A stretch of DNA of 64,000 nucleotides from Salibaculum sp035270045 (lineage in GTDB: Bacteria > Pseudomonadota > Alphaproteobacteria > Rhodobacterales > Rhodobacteraceae): contig NZ_DATFIP010000019.1 of the NCBI RefSeq assembly GCF_035270045.1, positions 62,001 through 126,000 of the forward strand. The letters run 5' to 3'. The notes beneath the pieces were generated by a model. That model made no database searches, was not told the origin of the DNA, and worked only from the letters and a program-made list of their open reading frames with translations. Position 1 is the stretch's first letter. The number at the start of each line of letters is the position of its first letter. The position numbers were made by a program, and so were the translations under genes. Positions 48,151-56,899 of the stretch are shown one piece after another.

Positions 48151-48822
48151 ATGTTCTCCTCTGAAAGTCTTGCAACGTTGCCGGGCGCCATGCTGCGCCT
48201 TGGCGTGCAGTCCACCGCCCCGGCGGCGGCGCTTCTGGCCAGCCAGACAAGCATGCTGAAATGGGCGTTCGCGCCCACGGTCGTCGCGTTGCGCCCGGCG
48301 CCGGTGCGCGCGCCGTCGGCGAAAACCGTGCCCGAGGCCAGGGCCGTTGCCGCGAAGGCAAAGGCCCCGAGGGGCGATGAACGGGCAGCCGCGTCAAAGC
48401 CCGCGGCAAAGGCACAAGCCGCCAGGTCCGCTGCCGAGAAGACCGAGGTGCCAAAACCGGCCGCCAAGACCGCGCGGGCGGCGCCGTCCGCAGACACGCA
48501 AGCGGCGACGCCTGCGCCGGCCAAGCCCGCCGCAAAAGCGCCCGCATCGGCCCGCAAGGCCGCCGCGAAACCGGCCGCCCCCGAGGCCCGGGCCAAGCGC
48601 ACCAAACAGGCGGACAGCCAGTCGCCCGCTCCGGCGCGACCTGGGGCGAAGTCCGGTGCGAGGAAGGCTGCACCCAGGAAGGCGGAGGCCCCGGCGGCAA
48701 AGGACAGCGCCGCGCGTCAGAAGGTGGAAACCACCGCCTACAAGCCTAGGTCCCGTGCCAAGGGCGGGTCGGTGACGCTGTCGGCCATGCCCGCGCCGGA
48801 CAACAAGACAGAGAATCAGTAG
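48151..48822 (+). CDS. Ala/Lys/Pro-rich basic protein of unknown function
   Basis: 223 residues from the ATG at 48151, which AAAGGA precedes at 8 nt; the in-frame ATG at 48142 overlaps that site. The N-terminal 45 residues are relatively hydrophobic (MFSSESLATLPGAMLRLGVQ). The rest is low complexity, dominated by Ala, Lys, Pro and Arg (AKAKAPRGDE, ARKAAAKPAAPEARAKR, GARKAAPRKAEAPAAKD). Very basic, probably disordered, resembling histone-H1-like or ribosome-associated tails. Function unknown. Located between the HhH protein and a DUF5337-type gene. Confidence 0.65.
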   Translation: MFSSESLATLPGAMLRLGVQSTAPAAALLASQTSMLKWAFAPTVVALRPAPVRAPSAKTVPEARAVAAKAKAPRGDERAAASKPAAKAQAARSAAEKTEVPKPAAKTARAAPSADTQAATPAPAKPAAKAPASARKAAAKPAAPEARAKRTKQADSQSPAPARPGAKSGARKAAPRKAEAPAAKDSAARQKVETTAYKPRSRAKGGSVTLSAMPAPDNKTENQ

Positions 48823-48829
48823 GACCGCC

Positions 48830-49072
48830 TTGGCCGCTCCCGATCGCGACCCCGACCACGACAATGACCGCGCGGAAATCGCCGCCACGGGGCGGCTGAT
48901 CGCGCTGGTAATGGTGGCTTCTGCGCTGCTGTCGGTCTTCGCCCCGGCGATCACGGATACACTGGGCCTCGCCCCGCGCTTTGCCGTTCTTCTGACGCTC
49001 TTTGCGCTGGCGGGGTTCATTTGGTGTCTGGCTGTCACCTACAAACTCTGGCAGAAGACCAGGCAGAAATGA
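48830..49072 (+). CDS. Small two-helix membrane protein (DUF5337-like)
   Basis: 80 residues, TTG start at 48830 with AGGA 5 nt upstream, 7 nt after the previous stop. An acidic N-terminus (DRDPDHDNDRAEIAA) precedes two membrane helices (LIALVMVASALLSVFAPAIT, FAVLLTLFALAGFIWCLAVTY). Resembles DUF5337 proteins that I associate with Rhodobacterales nuo loci (from memory). nuoF starts 37 nt later. Confidence 0.7.
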   Translation: MAAPDRDPDHDNDRAEIAATGRLIALVMVASALLSVFAPAITDTLGLAPRFAVLLTLFALAGFIWCLAVTYKLWQKTRQK

Positions 49073-49109
49073 CGGTGCCCCGCGCCGGGGCAGGATAGGG
49101 AACCCGACG

Positions 49110-50390
49110 ATGCTCGCAGACGAAGACCGCATTTTCACCAACCTCTACGGGATGCACGACCGCACGCTCAGGGGTGCGCGGGCGCGCGGCCACTGGGACG
49201 GGACCGCCGGGATTCTCGAAAAGGGGCGGGACTGGATCATCGACAATATGAAGTCCAGCGGTCTGCGCGGGCGCGGCGGCGCCGGGTTCCCGACCGGCCT
49301 CAAGTGGTCGTTCATGCCCAAGGAAAGCGACGGGCGCCCGTCCTACCTGGTGGTCAATGCCGACGAGTCCGAACCGGGCACCTGCAAGGACCGCGAGATC
49401 ATGCGCCATGATCCGCACACCCTGATCGAGGGGTGTTTGATCGCCAGTTTCGCGATGAACGCGCATGCCTGCTACATCTACATCCGCGGCGAATACATCC
49501 GCGAGCGCGAGGCGCTGCAAGCGGCCATCGACGAGGCCTACGAGGCTGGCCTGCTGGGGCGCAATGCCGCCGGATCGGACTGGGATTTCGACCTCTACCT
49601 GCATCACGGGGCCGGGGCCTATATCTGTGGCGAGGAAACCGCGCTGCTCGAAAGCCTTGAGGGCAAGAAGGGCATGCCCCGGATGAAGCCGCCGTTCCCG
49701 GCCATGGCAGGTGTCTACGGCTGCCCGACCACGGTCAACAACGTCGAGTCCATCGCCGTCGTGCCGACCATCCTGCGCCGCGGGCCGGAGTGGTTCGCGG
49801 GCATGGGCCGGCAGAACAACGCGGGCACCAAGATCTTTGCCATCTCGGGCCACGTGAACAATCCCTGCGTCGTCGAGGAGGAGATGTCGATCCCCTTCGA
49901 GGAGCTGATCGAGAAGCATTGCGGCGGCATCCGCGGCGGCTGGGACAACCTCAAGGCGGTGATCCCGGGCGGTTCCTCTGTGCCCTGTGTGCGCGGCGAA
50001 AACATGCGCGACGCGATCATGGATTTCGACTACCTGCGCGGTGAGCTCGGCTCGGGCATGGGCACGGCGGCGGTGATCGTGATGGACAAGTCCACCGACA
50101 TCATCAAGGCGATCTGGCGTCTCGCGGCCTTCTACAAGCACGAAAGCTGTGGCCAGTGCACGCCTTGCCGCGAGGGAACCGGCTGGATGATGCGGGTAAT
50201 GGAACGCCTCGTGAAGGGCGATGCGAGCGTCGAGGAGATCGACATGCTCTGGGACGTGACCAAGCAGGTCGAGGGGCATACCATCTGCGCGCTTGGCGAC
50301 GCGGCGGCCTGGCCGATTCAGGGCCTGATCCGTAATTTCCGCGATGAAATCGAGGATCGGGTCAAGGGCCGTGCCATCGCGGCAGAGTAG
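49110..50390 (+). CDS. nuoF: NADH-quinone oxidoreductase subunit F
   Basis: 426 residues from ATG at 49110; a longer upstream frame overlaps the preceding gene and is not supported. NADH/FMN-binding 51-kDa subunit: SSGLRGRGGAGFPTGLKWSFMPK, ADESEPGTCKDREIM, YICGEETALLESLEGKKG. The N3 4Fe-4S ligands are in ESCGQCTPCREGTGW. Site of NADH oxidation. A terminator-like hairpin follows the stop. Confidence 0.97.
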   Translation: MLADEDRIFTNLYGMHDRTLRGARARGHWDGTAGILEKGRDWIIDNMKSSGLRGRGGAGFPTGLKWSFMPKESDGRPSYLVVNADESEPGTCKDREIMRHDPHTLIEGCLIASFAMNAHACYIYIRGEYIREREALQAAIDEAYEAGLLGRNAAGSDWDFDLYLHHGAGAYICGEETALLESLEGKKGMPRMKPPFPAMAGVYGCPTTVNNVESIAVVPTILRRGPEWFAGMGRQNNAGTKIFAISGHVNNPCVVEEEMSIPFEELIEKHCGGIRGGWDNLKAVIPGGSSVPCVRGENMRDAIMDFDYLRGELGSGMGTAAVIVMDKSTDIIKAIWRLAAFYKHESCGQCTPCREGTGWMMRVMERLVKGDASVEEIDMLWDVTKQVEGHTICALGDAAAWPIQGLIRNFRDEIEDRVKGRAIAAE

Positions 50391-50415
50391 GGCCGTGCAA
50401 GGCTCGCAATCGTGC

Positions 50416-50446
50416 AAAGGCGGCCCTTGGCCGCCTTTTGCGTTTT
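50416..50446 (+). terminator. Terminator-like hairpin after nuoF
   Basis: Ten-bp perfect stem AAAGGCGGCC / GGCCGCCTTT with loop CTT, followed by TGCGTTTT. It lies 26 nt after nuoF and inside the otherwise continuous nuo cluster. It may attenuate rather than fully end transcription. Confidence 0.6.
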
Positions 50447-50488
50447 GTGGCACAGTACGGTGCAGTGGATAGGGACGGGGAGGTCGCC

Positions 50489-50959
50489 ATGCACCTTGCG
50501 GAAATGAACATTGGCCGCCTTGTGGCCCCCACGGACGCGCCGCAGGTGCGCGAGTTCATGGACAATCTCGACAGGGTGAACACCATGGGCAAGCGGATGC
50601 CGGGTTTCGTCTGGATGATGGAAGGCTCGGGCGAGCCGGGCACCGGCAATACCGAGAACAATATCGGCGACGACCCGCAATTCGTCGCCAACCTCACGGT
50701 CTGGGAAGACGTGGAAAGCCTGGAACGCTTCGTCTGGGGCACCATACACAAGCAGTTCTACGATCGCCGCAATCAGTGGTTCGAGGTGCTGGGTGAGCAG
50801 CATTTCGTCATGTGGTGGATCGAGGAGGGCCACCGCCCTTCGTTGTCAGAAGGGCTGGCCCGACTTGAGACCCTCAAGGCGAACGGCCCCGGCGAACATG
50901 CCTTTGGCTGGGCCGATCTGGCGCAGGCGCATCTCTGGAAGTCGCACGGCTGCGCCTGA
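50489..50959 (+). CDS. DUF3291-family protein
   Basis: 156 residues from ATG at 50489 with GGGGAGG upstream. A small soluble ferredoxin-like/antibiotic-monooxygenase-like fold: LAEMNIGRLVAPTDAPQVREFMDNLDRVN, NLTVWEDVESLERFVWGTIHKQFYDRR, and the family-characteristic HFVMWWIEEGHRPSLSEGLARLETLKANGP. DUF3291 proteins have no established role. It lies between nuoF and nuoG after the hairpin. Confidence 0.88.
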   Translation: MHLAEMNIGRLVAPTDAPQVREFMDNLDRVNTMGKRMPGFVWMMEGSGEPGTGNTENNIGDDPQFVANLTVWEDVESLERFVWGTIHKQFYDRRNQWFEVLGEQHFVMWWIEEGHRPSLSEGLARLETLKANGPGEHAFGWADLAQAHLWKSHGCA

Positions 50960-51053
50960 ATCCGCCGAGACCGGTGCCCCAAGCCGTGATGCTATTGAAT
51001 ATCAAGGGCACAACGGCGACCTCTGGCAGGCAATCTTGGAAAGGTGCGTCGCG

Positions 51054-51467
51054 ATGTTCGCTGCTTTTACCCGTCGTTCGGGTGCCGTTCCGGCGCTGTG
51101 CCTGGTGCTTGCGGCCACGCCGCTGGCCGCCCGGCCACCGCTGGGCGAAGTGTCCGCGGTGACAGAGGGGTTGATCGCCACGGGCATCGCCTACGAGATC
51201 AGCGAGGTTTGCGAGGATCTGGCCCCGCGGCGGCTTCGGGGGGTCGGGTTCCTGCTGTCGCTGCGCCAGCACGCGCTTGAACTGGGCTACAGCCGTGACG
51301 AGGTCGACGCCTTTATCAACAATGATGCCGAGGCCGACCGGCTGGAATCCCTCGCCCGCGCCCGGCTGGCCGAGATGGGTGCTGTCGAGGGCCAACCCGA
51401 GACATATTGCCGGGTCGGCCTTCAGGAAATGGCCGCCGACAGCCAGATCGGGCGGCTGCTGCGCTAG
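51054..51467 (+). CDS. Exported small protein (DUF5333-like)
   Basis: 137 residues from ATG at 51054. A signal peptide (FTRRSGAVPALCLVLAATPLAAR) and a mature helical region with LRQHALELGYSRDEVDAFINNDAEADRLESLARARLAEMG and two Cys (SEVCEDL, ETYCRV) suggest a periplasmic protein. Resembles DUF5333, recalled as common near Rhodobacterales nuo genes. Lies between DUF3291 and nuoG with 87-nt and 170-nt gaps. Confidence 0.68.
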   Translation: MFAAFTRRSGAVPALCLVLAATPLAARPPLGEVSAVTEGLIATGIAYEISEVCEDLAPRRLRGVGFLLSLRQHALELGYSRDEVDAFINNDAEADRLESLARARLAEMGAVEGQPETYCRVGLQEMAADSQIGRLLR

Positions 51468-51528
51468 GGCAGATTTCCGATAAAAAGGATCAGAAAACGC
51501 CACGAACACCTTGGATTTTTCCGTGGAT

Positions 51529-51556
51529 TTTTGGCCGGTTCCCGCTGGCATACTAT
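51529..51556 (+). promoter_or_regulatory. Candidate promoter upstream of nuoG
   Basis: TTTTGG (51529-51534) and TACTAT (51551-51556) are separated by 16 nt in an AT-rich stretch of a GC-rich region, about 80 nt before nuoG. Combined with the hairpin after nuoF it could give nuoG onward separate transcription. The -35 match is weak. Confidence 0.3.
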
Positions 51557-51637
51557 GTAGTGCCGCGTTAGAACGCACCGCAACCGCCCCGGTCCGGTGA
51601 CGGCCGGTCGGGACGCAAAGGCGATAGGGAAATGCCC

Positions 51638-53656
51638 ATGTCCGATCTGCGCAAGGTCATCATCGACGATCACGAAATCGAGGTTCCGGGGGCTATGACC
51701 CTCATCCAGGCCTGCGAAGAGGCCGGTATCGAGATCCCGCGCTTCTGCTACCACGAACGCCTGTCCATCGCGGGCAATTGCCGGATGTGCCTGGTCGAGG
51801 TCGTGGGCGGCCCGCCCAAACCCGCCGCCTCCTGCGCAATGCAGGTCAAGGACCTGCGCCCCGGGCCCGAAGGCCAGCCTCCCGTGGTCAAGACCAACTC
51901 GCCCATGGTCAAGAAGGCCCGCGAAGGCGTGATGGAATTCCTGCTCATCAATCACCCGCTGGACTGCCCGATCTGTGACCAGGGCGGCGAGTGTGATCTG
52001 CAAGACCAGGCAATGGCTTACGGCGTGGACTTCAGCCGTTACCGCGAGCCCAAGCGGGCCGTGGACGACCTCGACCTGGGTCCGCTGGTCGAGACGCACA
52101 TGACACGTTGCATCTCCTGCACGCGCTGCGTGCGCTTCACCACCGAGGTCGCGGGCATCAACCAGATGGGCCAGACGGGCCGTGGCGAAGACGCAGAGAT
52201 CACCGCCTATCTGGGTGAGACGCTTGATAGCAACTTGCAGGGCAACATCATCGACCTGTGCCCGGTGGGCGCGCTGGTATCGAAACCCTATGCCTTCACC
52301 GCCCGGCCGTGGGAACTGACGAAGACCGAATCCATAGACGTGATGGATGCGCTGGGCAGCAATATCCGCGTCGATACCAAGGGCCGCGAGGTCATGCGCT
52401 TTTTGCCGCGCAATCATGACGGCGTGAACGAGGAGTGGATTTCCGACAAGACCCGTTTCGTCTGGGACGGGCTGCGACGCCAGCGGCTGGATCGCCCCTA
52501 TGTGCGTGAAAACGGCAAGCTGCGCGCGGCCACCTGGCCCGAGGCGCTGGCGGTTGCCGCCGACAAGATCAAGACGGCCTCGACACTGGCGGGTCTGGTC
52601 GGCGACCTGGCCCCGGCCGAGGCCGCGTTTGGTCTCAAGCAGTTGATCCAGGGGCAAGGCGGTGTCGTGGAATGCCGGACCGATGGCGCCAAGCTGCCCG
52701 CGGGCAACCGCTCGGGCTATGTCGGCACCGCGGCGATCGAGGACATTGACGACGCGAAGTTCATCCAGTTGATCGGGACGAACCCGAGCGACGAGATGCC
52801 TGTGCTCAACGCCCGTATCCGAAAGGCCTGGCTCAACGGGGCCGAGGTCGGCCTGGTCGGCGAAGCCGCGGACCTGACCTACGATTATGCGCACGTGGGC
52901 ACGGGCCGCGCTGCGCTGGAAAGCCTGCTGGACAGGGATCATGGTGCGGTGAAAGAGGCGCCGAGTCTCGTGATCGTCGGCCAGGGCGCTCTGCGCGAGG
53001 CCGATGGCGCGGCCGTGCTGGCCGCCGCCATGAAGCTGGCAGAGGACACTGACTCCGGGTTGCTGGTCCTGCATACCGCCGCCGGGCGCGTCGGCGCGAT
53101 GGACGTCGGTGCCGTCGCCGATGGTGGAATGGCCGATATCGAGGGGGCCGACGTGGTCTACAACCTCGGGTCGGACGAGGTGGATATCGCCCAGGGGGCC
53201 TTCGTGATCTACCAAGGCAGCCATGGCGACCGCGGCGCCCACCGCGCCGACGTGATCCTGCCCGGGGCCGCCTACACCGAGGAACAGGGCCTCTTCGTGA
53301 ACACCGAGGGGCGCCCCCAACTTGCCCTGCGCGCCGGGTTCGCCCCGGGCGAGGCCAAGGAAAACTGGGCGATCCTGCGGGCGCTCTCGGCCGAGGTTGG
53401 CGCGACACAGCCCTGGGATTCGCTGCCTCAGTTGCGGCAGGCGCTCGTGGCCGACGTGCCGCACCTGCAAGAGGTCGACGAAGTGCCGGATAACGCCTGG
53501 ACGCCGCTCGAACCCGGCGCCCTGGGCGAGGCCGATTTCCGCAACGCGATCAAGGATTTCTACCTGACGAATCCGATCGCGCGGGCCAGCGAGCTTATGG
53601 CGCAGCTCTCGCACGAGGCCAAGGCACGGGCGGACGCCCCCATGGCGGCGGAGTAG
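51638..53656 (+). CDS. nuoG: NADH-quinone oxidoreductase subunit G
   Basis: 672 residues from ATG at 51638 (AGGGA 8 nt upstream); the ATG at 51632 overlaps its own ribosome site. N-terminal 2Fe-2S ferredoxin domain: CRMCLVEV, with CYHERLSIAGN. 4Fe-4S ligands: HPLDCPICDQGGECDLQDQ and MTRCISCTRCVRF. Then the degenerate molybdopterin-like region through residue about 650. Electron transfer subunit of the peripheral arm. The lipoprotein gene starts 5 nt after the stop. Confidence 0.97.
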   Translation: MSDLRKVIIDDHEIEVPGAMTLIQACEEAGIEIPRFCYHERLSIAGNCRMCLVEVVGGPPKPAASCAMQVKDLRPGPEGQPPVVKTNSPMVKKAREGVMEFLLINHPLDCPICDQGGECDLQDQAMAYGVDFSRYREPKRAVDDLDLGPLVETHMTRCISCTRCVRFTTEVAGINQMGQTGRGEDAEITAYLGETLDSNLQGNIIDLCPVGALVSKPYAFTARPWELTKTESIDVMDALGSNIRVDTKGREVMRFLPRNHDGVNEEWISDKTRFVWDGLRRQRLDRPYVRENGKLRAATWPEALAVAADKIKTASTLAGLVGDLAPAEAAFGLKQLIQGQGGVVECRTDGAKLPAGNRSGYVGTAAIEDIDDAKFIQLIGTNPSDEMPVLNARIRKAWLNGAEVGLVGEAADLTYDYAHVGTGRAALESLLDRDHGAVKEAPSLVIVGQGALREADGAAVLAAAMKLAEDTDSGLLVLHTAAGRVGAMDVGAVADGGMADIEGADVVYNLGSDEVDIAQGAFVIYQGSHGDRGAHRADVILPGAAYTEEQGLFVNTEGRPQLALRAGFAPGEAKENWAILRALSAEVGATQPWDSLPQLRQALVADVPHLQEVDEVPDNAWTPLEPGALGEADFRNAIKDFYLTNPIARASELMAQLSHEAKARADAPMAAE

Positions 53657-53660
53657 GGGC

Positions 53661-54038
53661 ATGAAGCGCGCGGGGCTCATAGCGGCGATGGCGGCGCTGG
53701 CCGGCTGCGAGGGGACGGCCCAAACCGGCACCCTCGGGTATGCTGGCGTCGAGACACGCCTGCTGGACGGTGACCTGGTGAATTTCCATGTGCGCGTCGA
53801 GAACCCCGAGAGCGGCGAACAGGTCGCCAAATACGCCGAATGCGCCGCGGCGCAATACGCATTGATCCGCGGATACGGCTTTGCCCGCCATGTCCGCACG
53901 CAGATCGAACAGGACGGCAGGCTCTGGACGGGGGATGCGGTCTATACCATTTCCCCGTCGCTGCCCGACGGGCTGAGAACGATTGACGCCGAGGTTGCCG
54001 TCGCCGACTGCGCGCGAAACGGCATCCCGACGGTCTGA
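53661..54038 (+). CDS. Small lipoprotein between nuoG and nuoH
   Basis: 125 residues. Lipobox LAGC (MKRAGLIAAMAALAGCEG) predicts signal peptidase II cleavage before Cys16. The mature part has a beta-rich look (LVNFHVRVENPESGEQVAKYAECAAAQY) and two Cys (ECAAAQ, DCARNG). No known family. 5 nt after nuoG, 10 nt before nuoH. Periplasmic accessory of complex I is possible. Confidence 0.75.
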   Translation: MKRAGLIAAMAALAGCEGTAQTGTLGYAGVETRLLDGDLVNFHVRVENPESGEQVAKYAECAAAQYALIRGYGFARHVRTQIEQDGRLWTGDAVYTISPSLPDGLRTIDAEVAVADCARNGIPTV

Positions 54039-54048
54039 GGGGACATCC

Positions 54049-55089
54049 ATGGTCGAGTTCTTCACTACCACAAACCTGGGGATCGTGCTGTTGGTGCTGG
54101 GCCAGTGCCTGCTGGTGCTTGTGCCACTGCTGACGGCGCTGGCTTTCCTGCTGCTGGCCGACCGCAAGATCTGGGCCGCGGTCATGATGCGCCGGGGGCC
54201 CAACGTGGTGGGCGCCTTCGGCCTGCTTCAGAGCTTTGCCGACTTCCTCAAGTACATCTTCAAGGAGGTTGTGATCCCGGCCGGGGCGGACAAGTTCGTC
54301 TTCCTCATGGCGCCGATGATGACCTTCGTGCTGGCCGTGATCGCCTGGGCGGTTATCCCCTTCAACGACCGCTGGGTCCTGGCCGACATCAATGTTGCCA
54401 TCCTTTACGTCTTTGCCGTTTCCACGCTCGAGGTCTACGGCGTGATCATGGGCGGCTGGGCCTCGAACTCGAAGTATCCCTTCCTCGGTTCGCTGCGCTC
54501 GGCGGCGCAGATGATCTCTTACGAGGTCTCGATCGGCCTGATCATCGTCGGGGTGATCCTGTCCACCGGCTCGCTCAACTTCGGCGATATCGTGGCCGCG
54601 CAGGACGGGGCCTGGGGCATCTTCAACTGGTACTGGCTGCCGCATTTCCCGATGGTCTTCCTGTTTTTCATCTCGGCGCTGGCCGAGACCAACCGCCCGC
54701 CCTTCGACCTTCCGGAGGCCGAATCGGAGCTTGTTGCGGGCTACCAGACGGAATACTCCTCGACGCCCTTCCTGCTGTTCATGATCGGCGAGCTGATGTC
54801 GGTGGTGCTGATGTGTGCGCTGGTCTCGCTGCTGTTCTTCGGCGGCTGGCTGTCGCCCATCCCGGGGCTGCCCGACGGGATTTTCTGGCTGCTGCTCAAA
54901 ATGGCCTTCTTCTTCTTCATCTTCGCCATGGTGAAGGCGATCACGCCGCGCTACCGCTACGACCAGCTGATGCGGCTGGGCTGGAAGGTCTTCCTGCCGT
55001 TCAGCCTGGGCTGGGTGGTGCTGGTGGCCTTCCTGGCCAAGTTCGAAATCCTGGGGTCCTTCTGGGCCCGCTACGCGATGGGGGGCTGA
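54049..55089 (+). CDS. nuoH: NADH-quinone oxidoreductase subunit H
   Basis: 346 residues from ATG at 54049, GAGGGGACATCC upstream. Eight membrane helices; conserved loop AETNRPPFDLPEAESELVAGYQTEYSSTPF is the quinone-site signature; RRGPNVVGAFGLLQSFADFLKYIFKE is the N-terminal one. Starts 10 nt after the lipoprotein stop and ends 1 nt before nuoI. Confidence 0.97.
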   Translation: MVEFFTTTNLGIVLLVLGQCLLVLVPLLTALAFLLLADRKIWAAVMMRRGPNVVGAFGLLQSFADFLKYIFKEVVIPAGADKFVFLMAPMMTFVLAVIAWAVIPFNDRWVLADINVAILYVFAVSTLEVYGVIMGGWASNSKYPFLGSLRSAAQMISYEVSIGLIIVGVILSTGSLNFGDIVAAQDGAWGIFNWYWLPHFPMVFLFFISALAETNRPPFDLPEAESELVAGYQTEYSSTPFLLFMIGELMSVVLMCALVSLLFFGGWLSPIPGLPDGIFWLLLKMAFFFFIFAMVKAITPRYRYDQLMRLGWKVFLPFSLGWVVLVAFLAKFEILGSFWARYAMGG

Positions 55090-55090
55090 C

Positions 55091-55585
55091 ATGACGACGA
55101 TGGACTACACGCGCGCCGCGAAATACTTCCTGCTGACGGATTTTCTCAAGGGGTTCCGGCTGGGGCTGCGCTATTTCTTCGCGCCCAAGGCGACGATCAA
55201 TTACCCGCATGAAAAGGGGCCACTGTCGCCGCGCTTTCGCGGTGAACACGCGTTGCGCCGCTACCCCAACGGCGAGGAACGCTGTATCGCCTGCAAGCTG
55301 TGCGAGGCGATCTGCCCGGCCCAGGCCATCACCATCGACGCCGAGCCGCGCGAGGACGGCAGCCGCCGGACCACGCGCTACGACATCGACATGACCAAGT
55401 GCATCTACTGCGGTTTCTGCGAAGAAGCCTGCCCGGTGGATGCCATCGTCGAGGGACCGAATTTCGAGTTCTCGACCGAAACCCGCGAGGAACTTTACTA
55501 CGACAAGGAAAAACTGCTGGCCAACGGCGACCGCTGGGAAGCCGAGATTGCCCGCAATCTCGAACTGGACGCCCCCTACAGATGA
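55091..55585 (+). CDS. nuoI: NADH-quinone oxidoreductase subunit I
   Basis: 164 residues. Two 4Fe-4S ferredoxin motifs: CIACKLCEAICP and CIYCGFCEEACP, carrying clusters N6a/N6b. The N-terminal amphipathic helix (YFLLTDFLKGFRLGLRYFFAPK) docks it to the membrane arm. Its stop overlaps the next start (ATGA). Confidence 0.97.
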   Translation: MTTMDYTRAAKYFLLTDFLKGFRLGLRYFFAPKATINYPHEKGPLSPRFRGEHALRRYPNGEERCIACKLCEAICPAQAITIDAEPREDGSRRTTRYDIDMTKCIYCGFCEEACPVDAIVEGPNFEFSTETREELYYDKEKLLANGDRWEAEIARNLELDAPYR

Positions 55586-55980
55586 GTACCGACACCCCCT
55601 TCGACGCCATGATGAAGGCGGGGCAGGATTGGGCCAGGGCGCTCAATCCCGCGCTGGAATCCTTCACGCCCAAGGGTTTCGAGGACATGTTCCCCACCAT
55701 GCCGCGCGACCTGATGGAGGCGACGATGGGCAAGGGGGTGAACCCCGAGGGTCTGGACTCGAAAACGCGCCTTCTGCTGACGCTGCAGGGGCTGACCATC
55801 ATGGGCGCGCAGGCCGAGGCGCAGATCAGGCTGACCGTGCGCCACGCGATCGAGGCGGGCGCCACGCAACAGGAAGTGGCCGAGACCATCGCCCTGGCGG
55901 GCATGTTCGGCGGCATTCCGGCAATGACCAAGGCGATGGAGATCGCCTCGGACGTGATGGAAAAGGACGGTGACACATGA
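55582..55980 (+). CDS. Carboxymuconolactone-decarboxylase-family protein
   Basis: 132 residues, ATGA overlap with nuoI. Helical AhpD/CMD fold: DSKTRLLLTLQGLTIMGAQAEAQIRLTVRHAIEAGATQQEVAETIALAGMFGGIPAMTKAMEIA. It lacks the CxxC of AhpD peroxidoreductases, so redox activity of that type is not indicated. Role unknown; operon position between nuoI and nuoJ suggests accessory function. Its stop overlaps nuoJ by 4 nt. Confidence 0.82.
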   Translation: MSTDTPFDAMMKAGQDWARALNPALESFTPKGFEDMFPTMPRDLMEATMGKGVNPEGLDSKTRLLLTLQGLTIMGAQAEAQIRLTVRHAIEAGATQQEVAETIALAGMFGGIPAMTKAMEIASDVMEKDGDT

Positions 55981-56585
55981 CACCCATGGTTATGGCATTC
56001 TATGCCTTTGCGACCACGACGCTGGTGGGCGGGCTGATGACCGTCATCAGCCGCAACCCCGTGCATTCGGTCCTTTGGCTGATCCTCGCCTTCCTGTCCT
56101 CGGCAGGGCTTTTCGTGCTGCTGGGGGCAGAGTTCATCGCGATGCTTCTGATGATCGTCTACGTCGGCGCGGTCGCGGTGCTGTTCCTCTTCGTGGTCAT
56201 GATGCTGGACATCGATTTCTCCGAACTCAAGGCCCAGATGGCGAAATACATGCCGCTGGCGCTGGTCATCGGGGTGATCCTGCTGATGCAGCTTGCCATC
56301 GCCTTTGGCGCCTGGGGCTTCGACGAGGGGGCGACGGGCCGCCTGGCGGCGCCGGTCGAGGGGGGTGTCCAGAACACCGCCGGGCTGGGGCTGCTGCTCT
56401 ACGATACCTACTTCATCCTGTTCCAGCTGGCCGGTCTGATCCTGCTGGTCGCCATGATCGGGGCCATCGTCCTGACCCTGCGCCATCGCAGCCACGTCAA
56501 GCGCCAGGACATCCTGGCCCAGATGTATCGCGATCCGGCCAAGGCAATGGAACTGAAAGACGTCAAACCGGGGCAGGGGCTGTAA
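55977..56585 (+). CDS. nuoJ: NADH-quinone oxidoreductase subunit J
   Basis: 202 residues, five membrane helices with conserved NPVHSVLWLILAFLSSAGLFVLLGAEFIAMLLMIVYVGAVAVLFLFVVMML. C-terminal HRSHVKRQDILAQMYR is cytosolic. ATGA overlap with the preceding gene; nuoK begins 2 nt after the stop. Confidence 0.96.
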   Translation: MTPMVMAFYAFATTTLVGGLMTVISRNPVHSVLWLILAFLSSAGLFVLLGAEFIAMLLMIVYVGAVAVLFLFVVMMLDIDFSELKAQMAKYMPLALVIGVILLMQLAIAFGAWGFDEGATGRLAAPVEGGVQNTAGLGLLLYDTYFILFQLAGLILLVAMIGAIVLTLRHRSHVKRQDILAQMYRDPAKAMELKDVKPGQGL

Positions 56586-56587
56586 CC

Positions 56588-56893
56588 ATGATCGGACTCG
56601 AACACTATCTTTCGGTCGCCGCGGCGCTTTTCGTGATCGGCATCTTCGGGCTGTTCCTGAACCGCAAGAACGTAATCATCCTGCTGATGAGCATCGAACT
56701 GATGCTGCTGGCGGTGAACATCAACTTCGTGGCCTTCTCCAGCTTCCTTCAGGACATGGTCGGGCAGGTCTTCACCCTGTTCGTGCTGACCGTCGCTGCC
56801 GCCGAGGCCGCGATCGGGCTGGCCATCCTGGTCTGCTTCTTCCGCAACCGGGGCACCATCGACGTCGAAGACGTCAACGTGATGAAAGGCTAA
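56588..56893 (+). CDS. nuoK: NADH-quinone oxidoreductase subunit K
   Basis: 101 residues from ATG at 56588, three helices: LFLNRKNVIILLMSIELMLLAVNINFVAFS includes the conserved Glu of the proton channel (Glu in IELMLLAVN), and AAEAAIGLAILVCFFRNRGTI. Begins 2 nt after nuoJ. Confidence 0.96.
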   Translation: MIGLEHYLSVAAALFVIGIFGLFLNRKNVIILLMSIELMLLAVNINFVAFSSFLQDMVGQVFTLFVLTVAAAEAAIGLAILVCFFRNRGTIDVEDVNVMKG

Positions 56894-56899
56894 GGCGAC

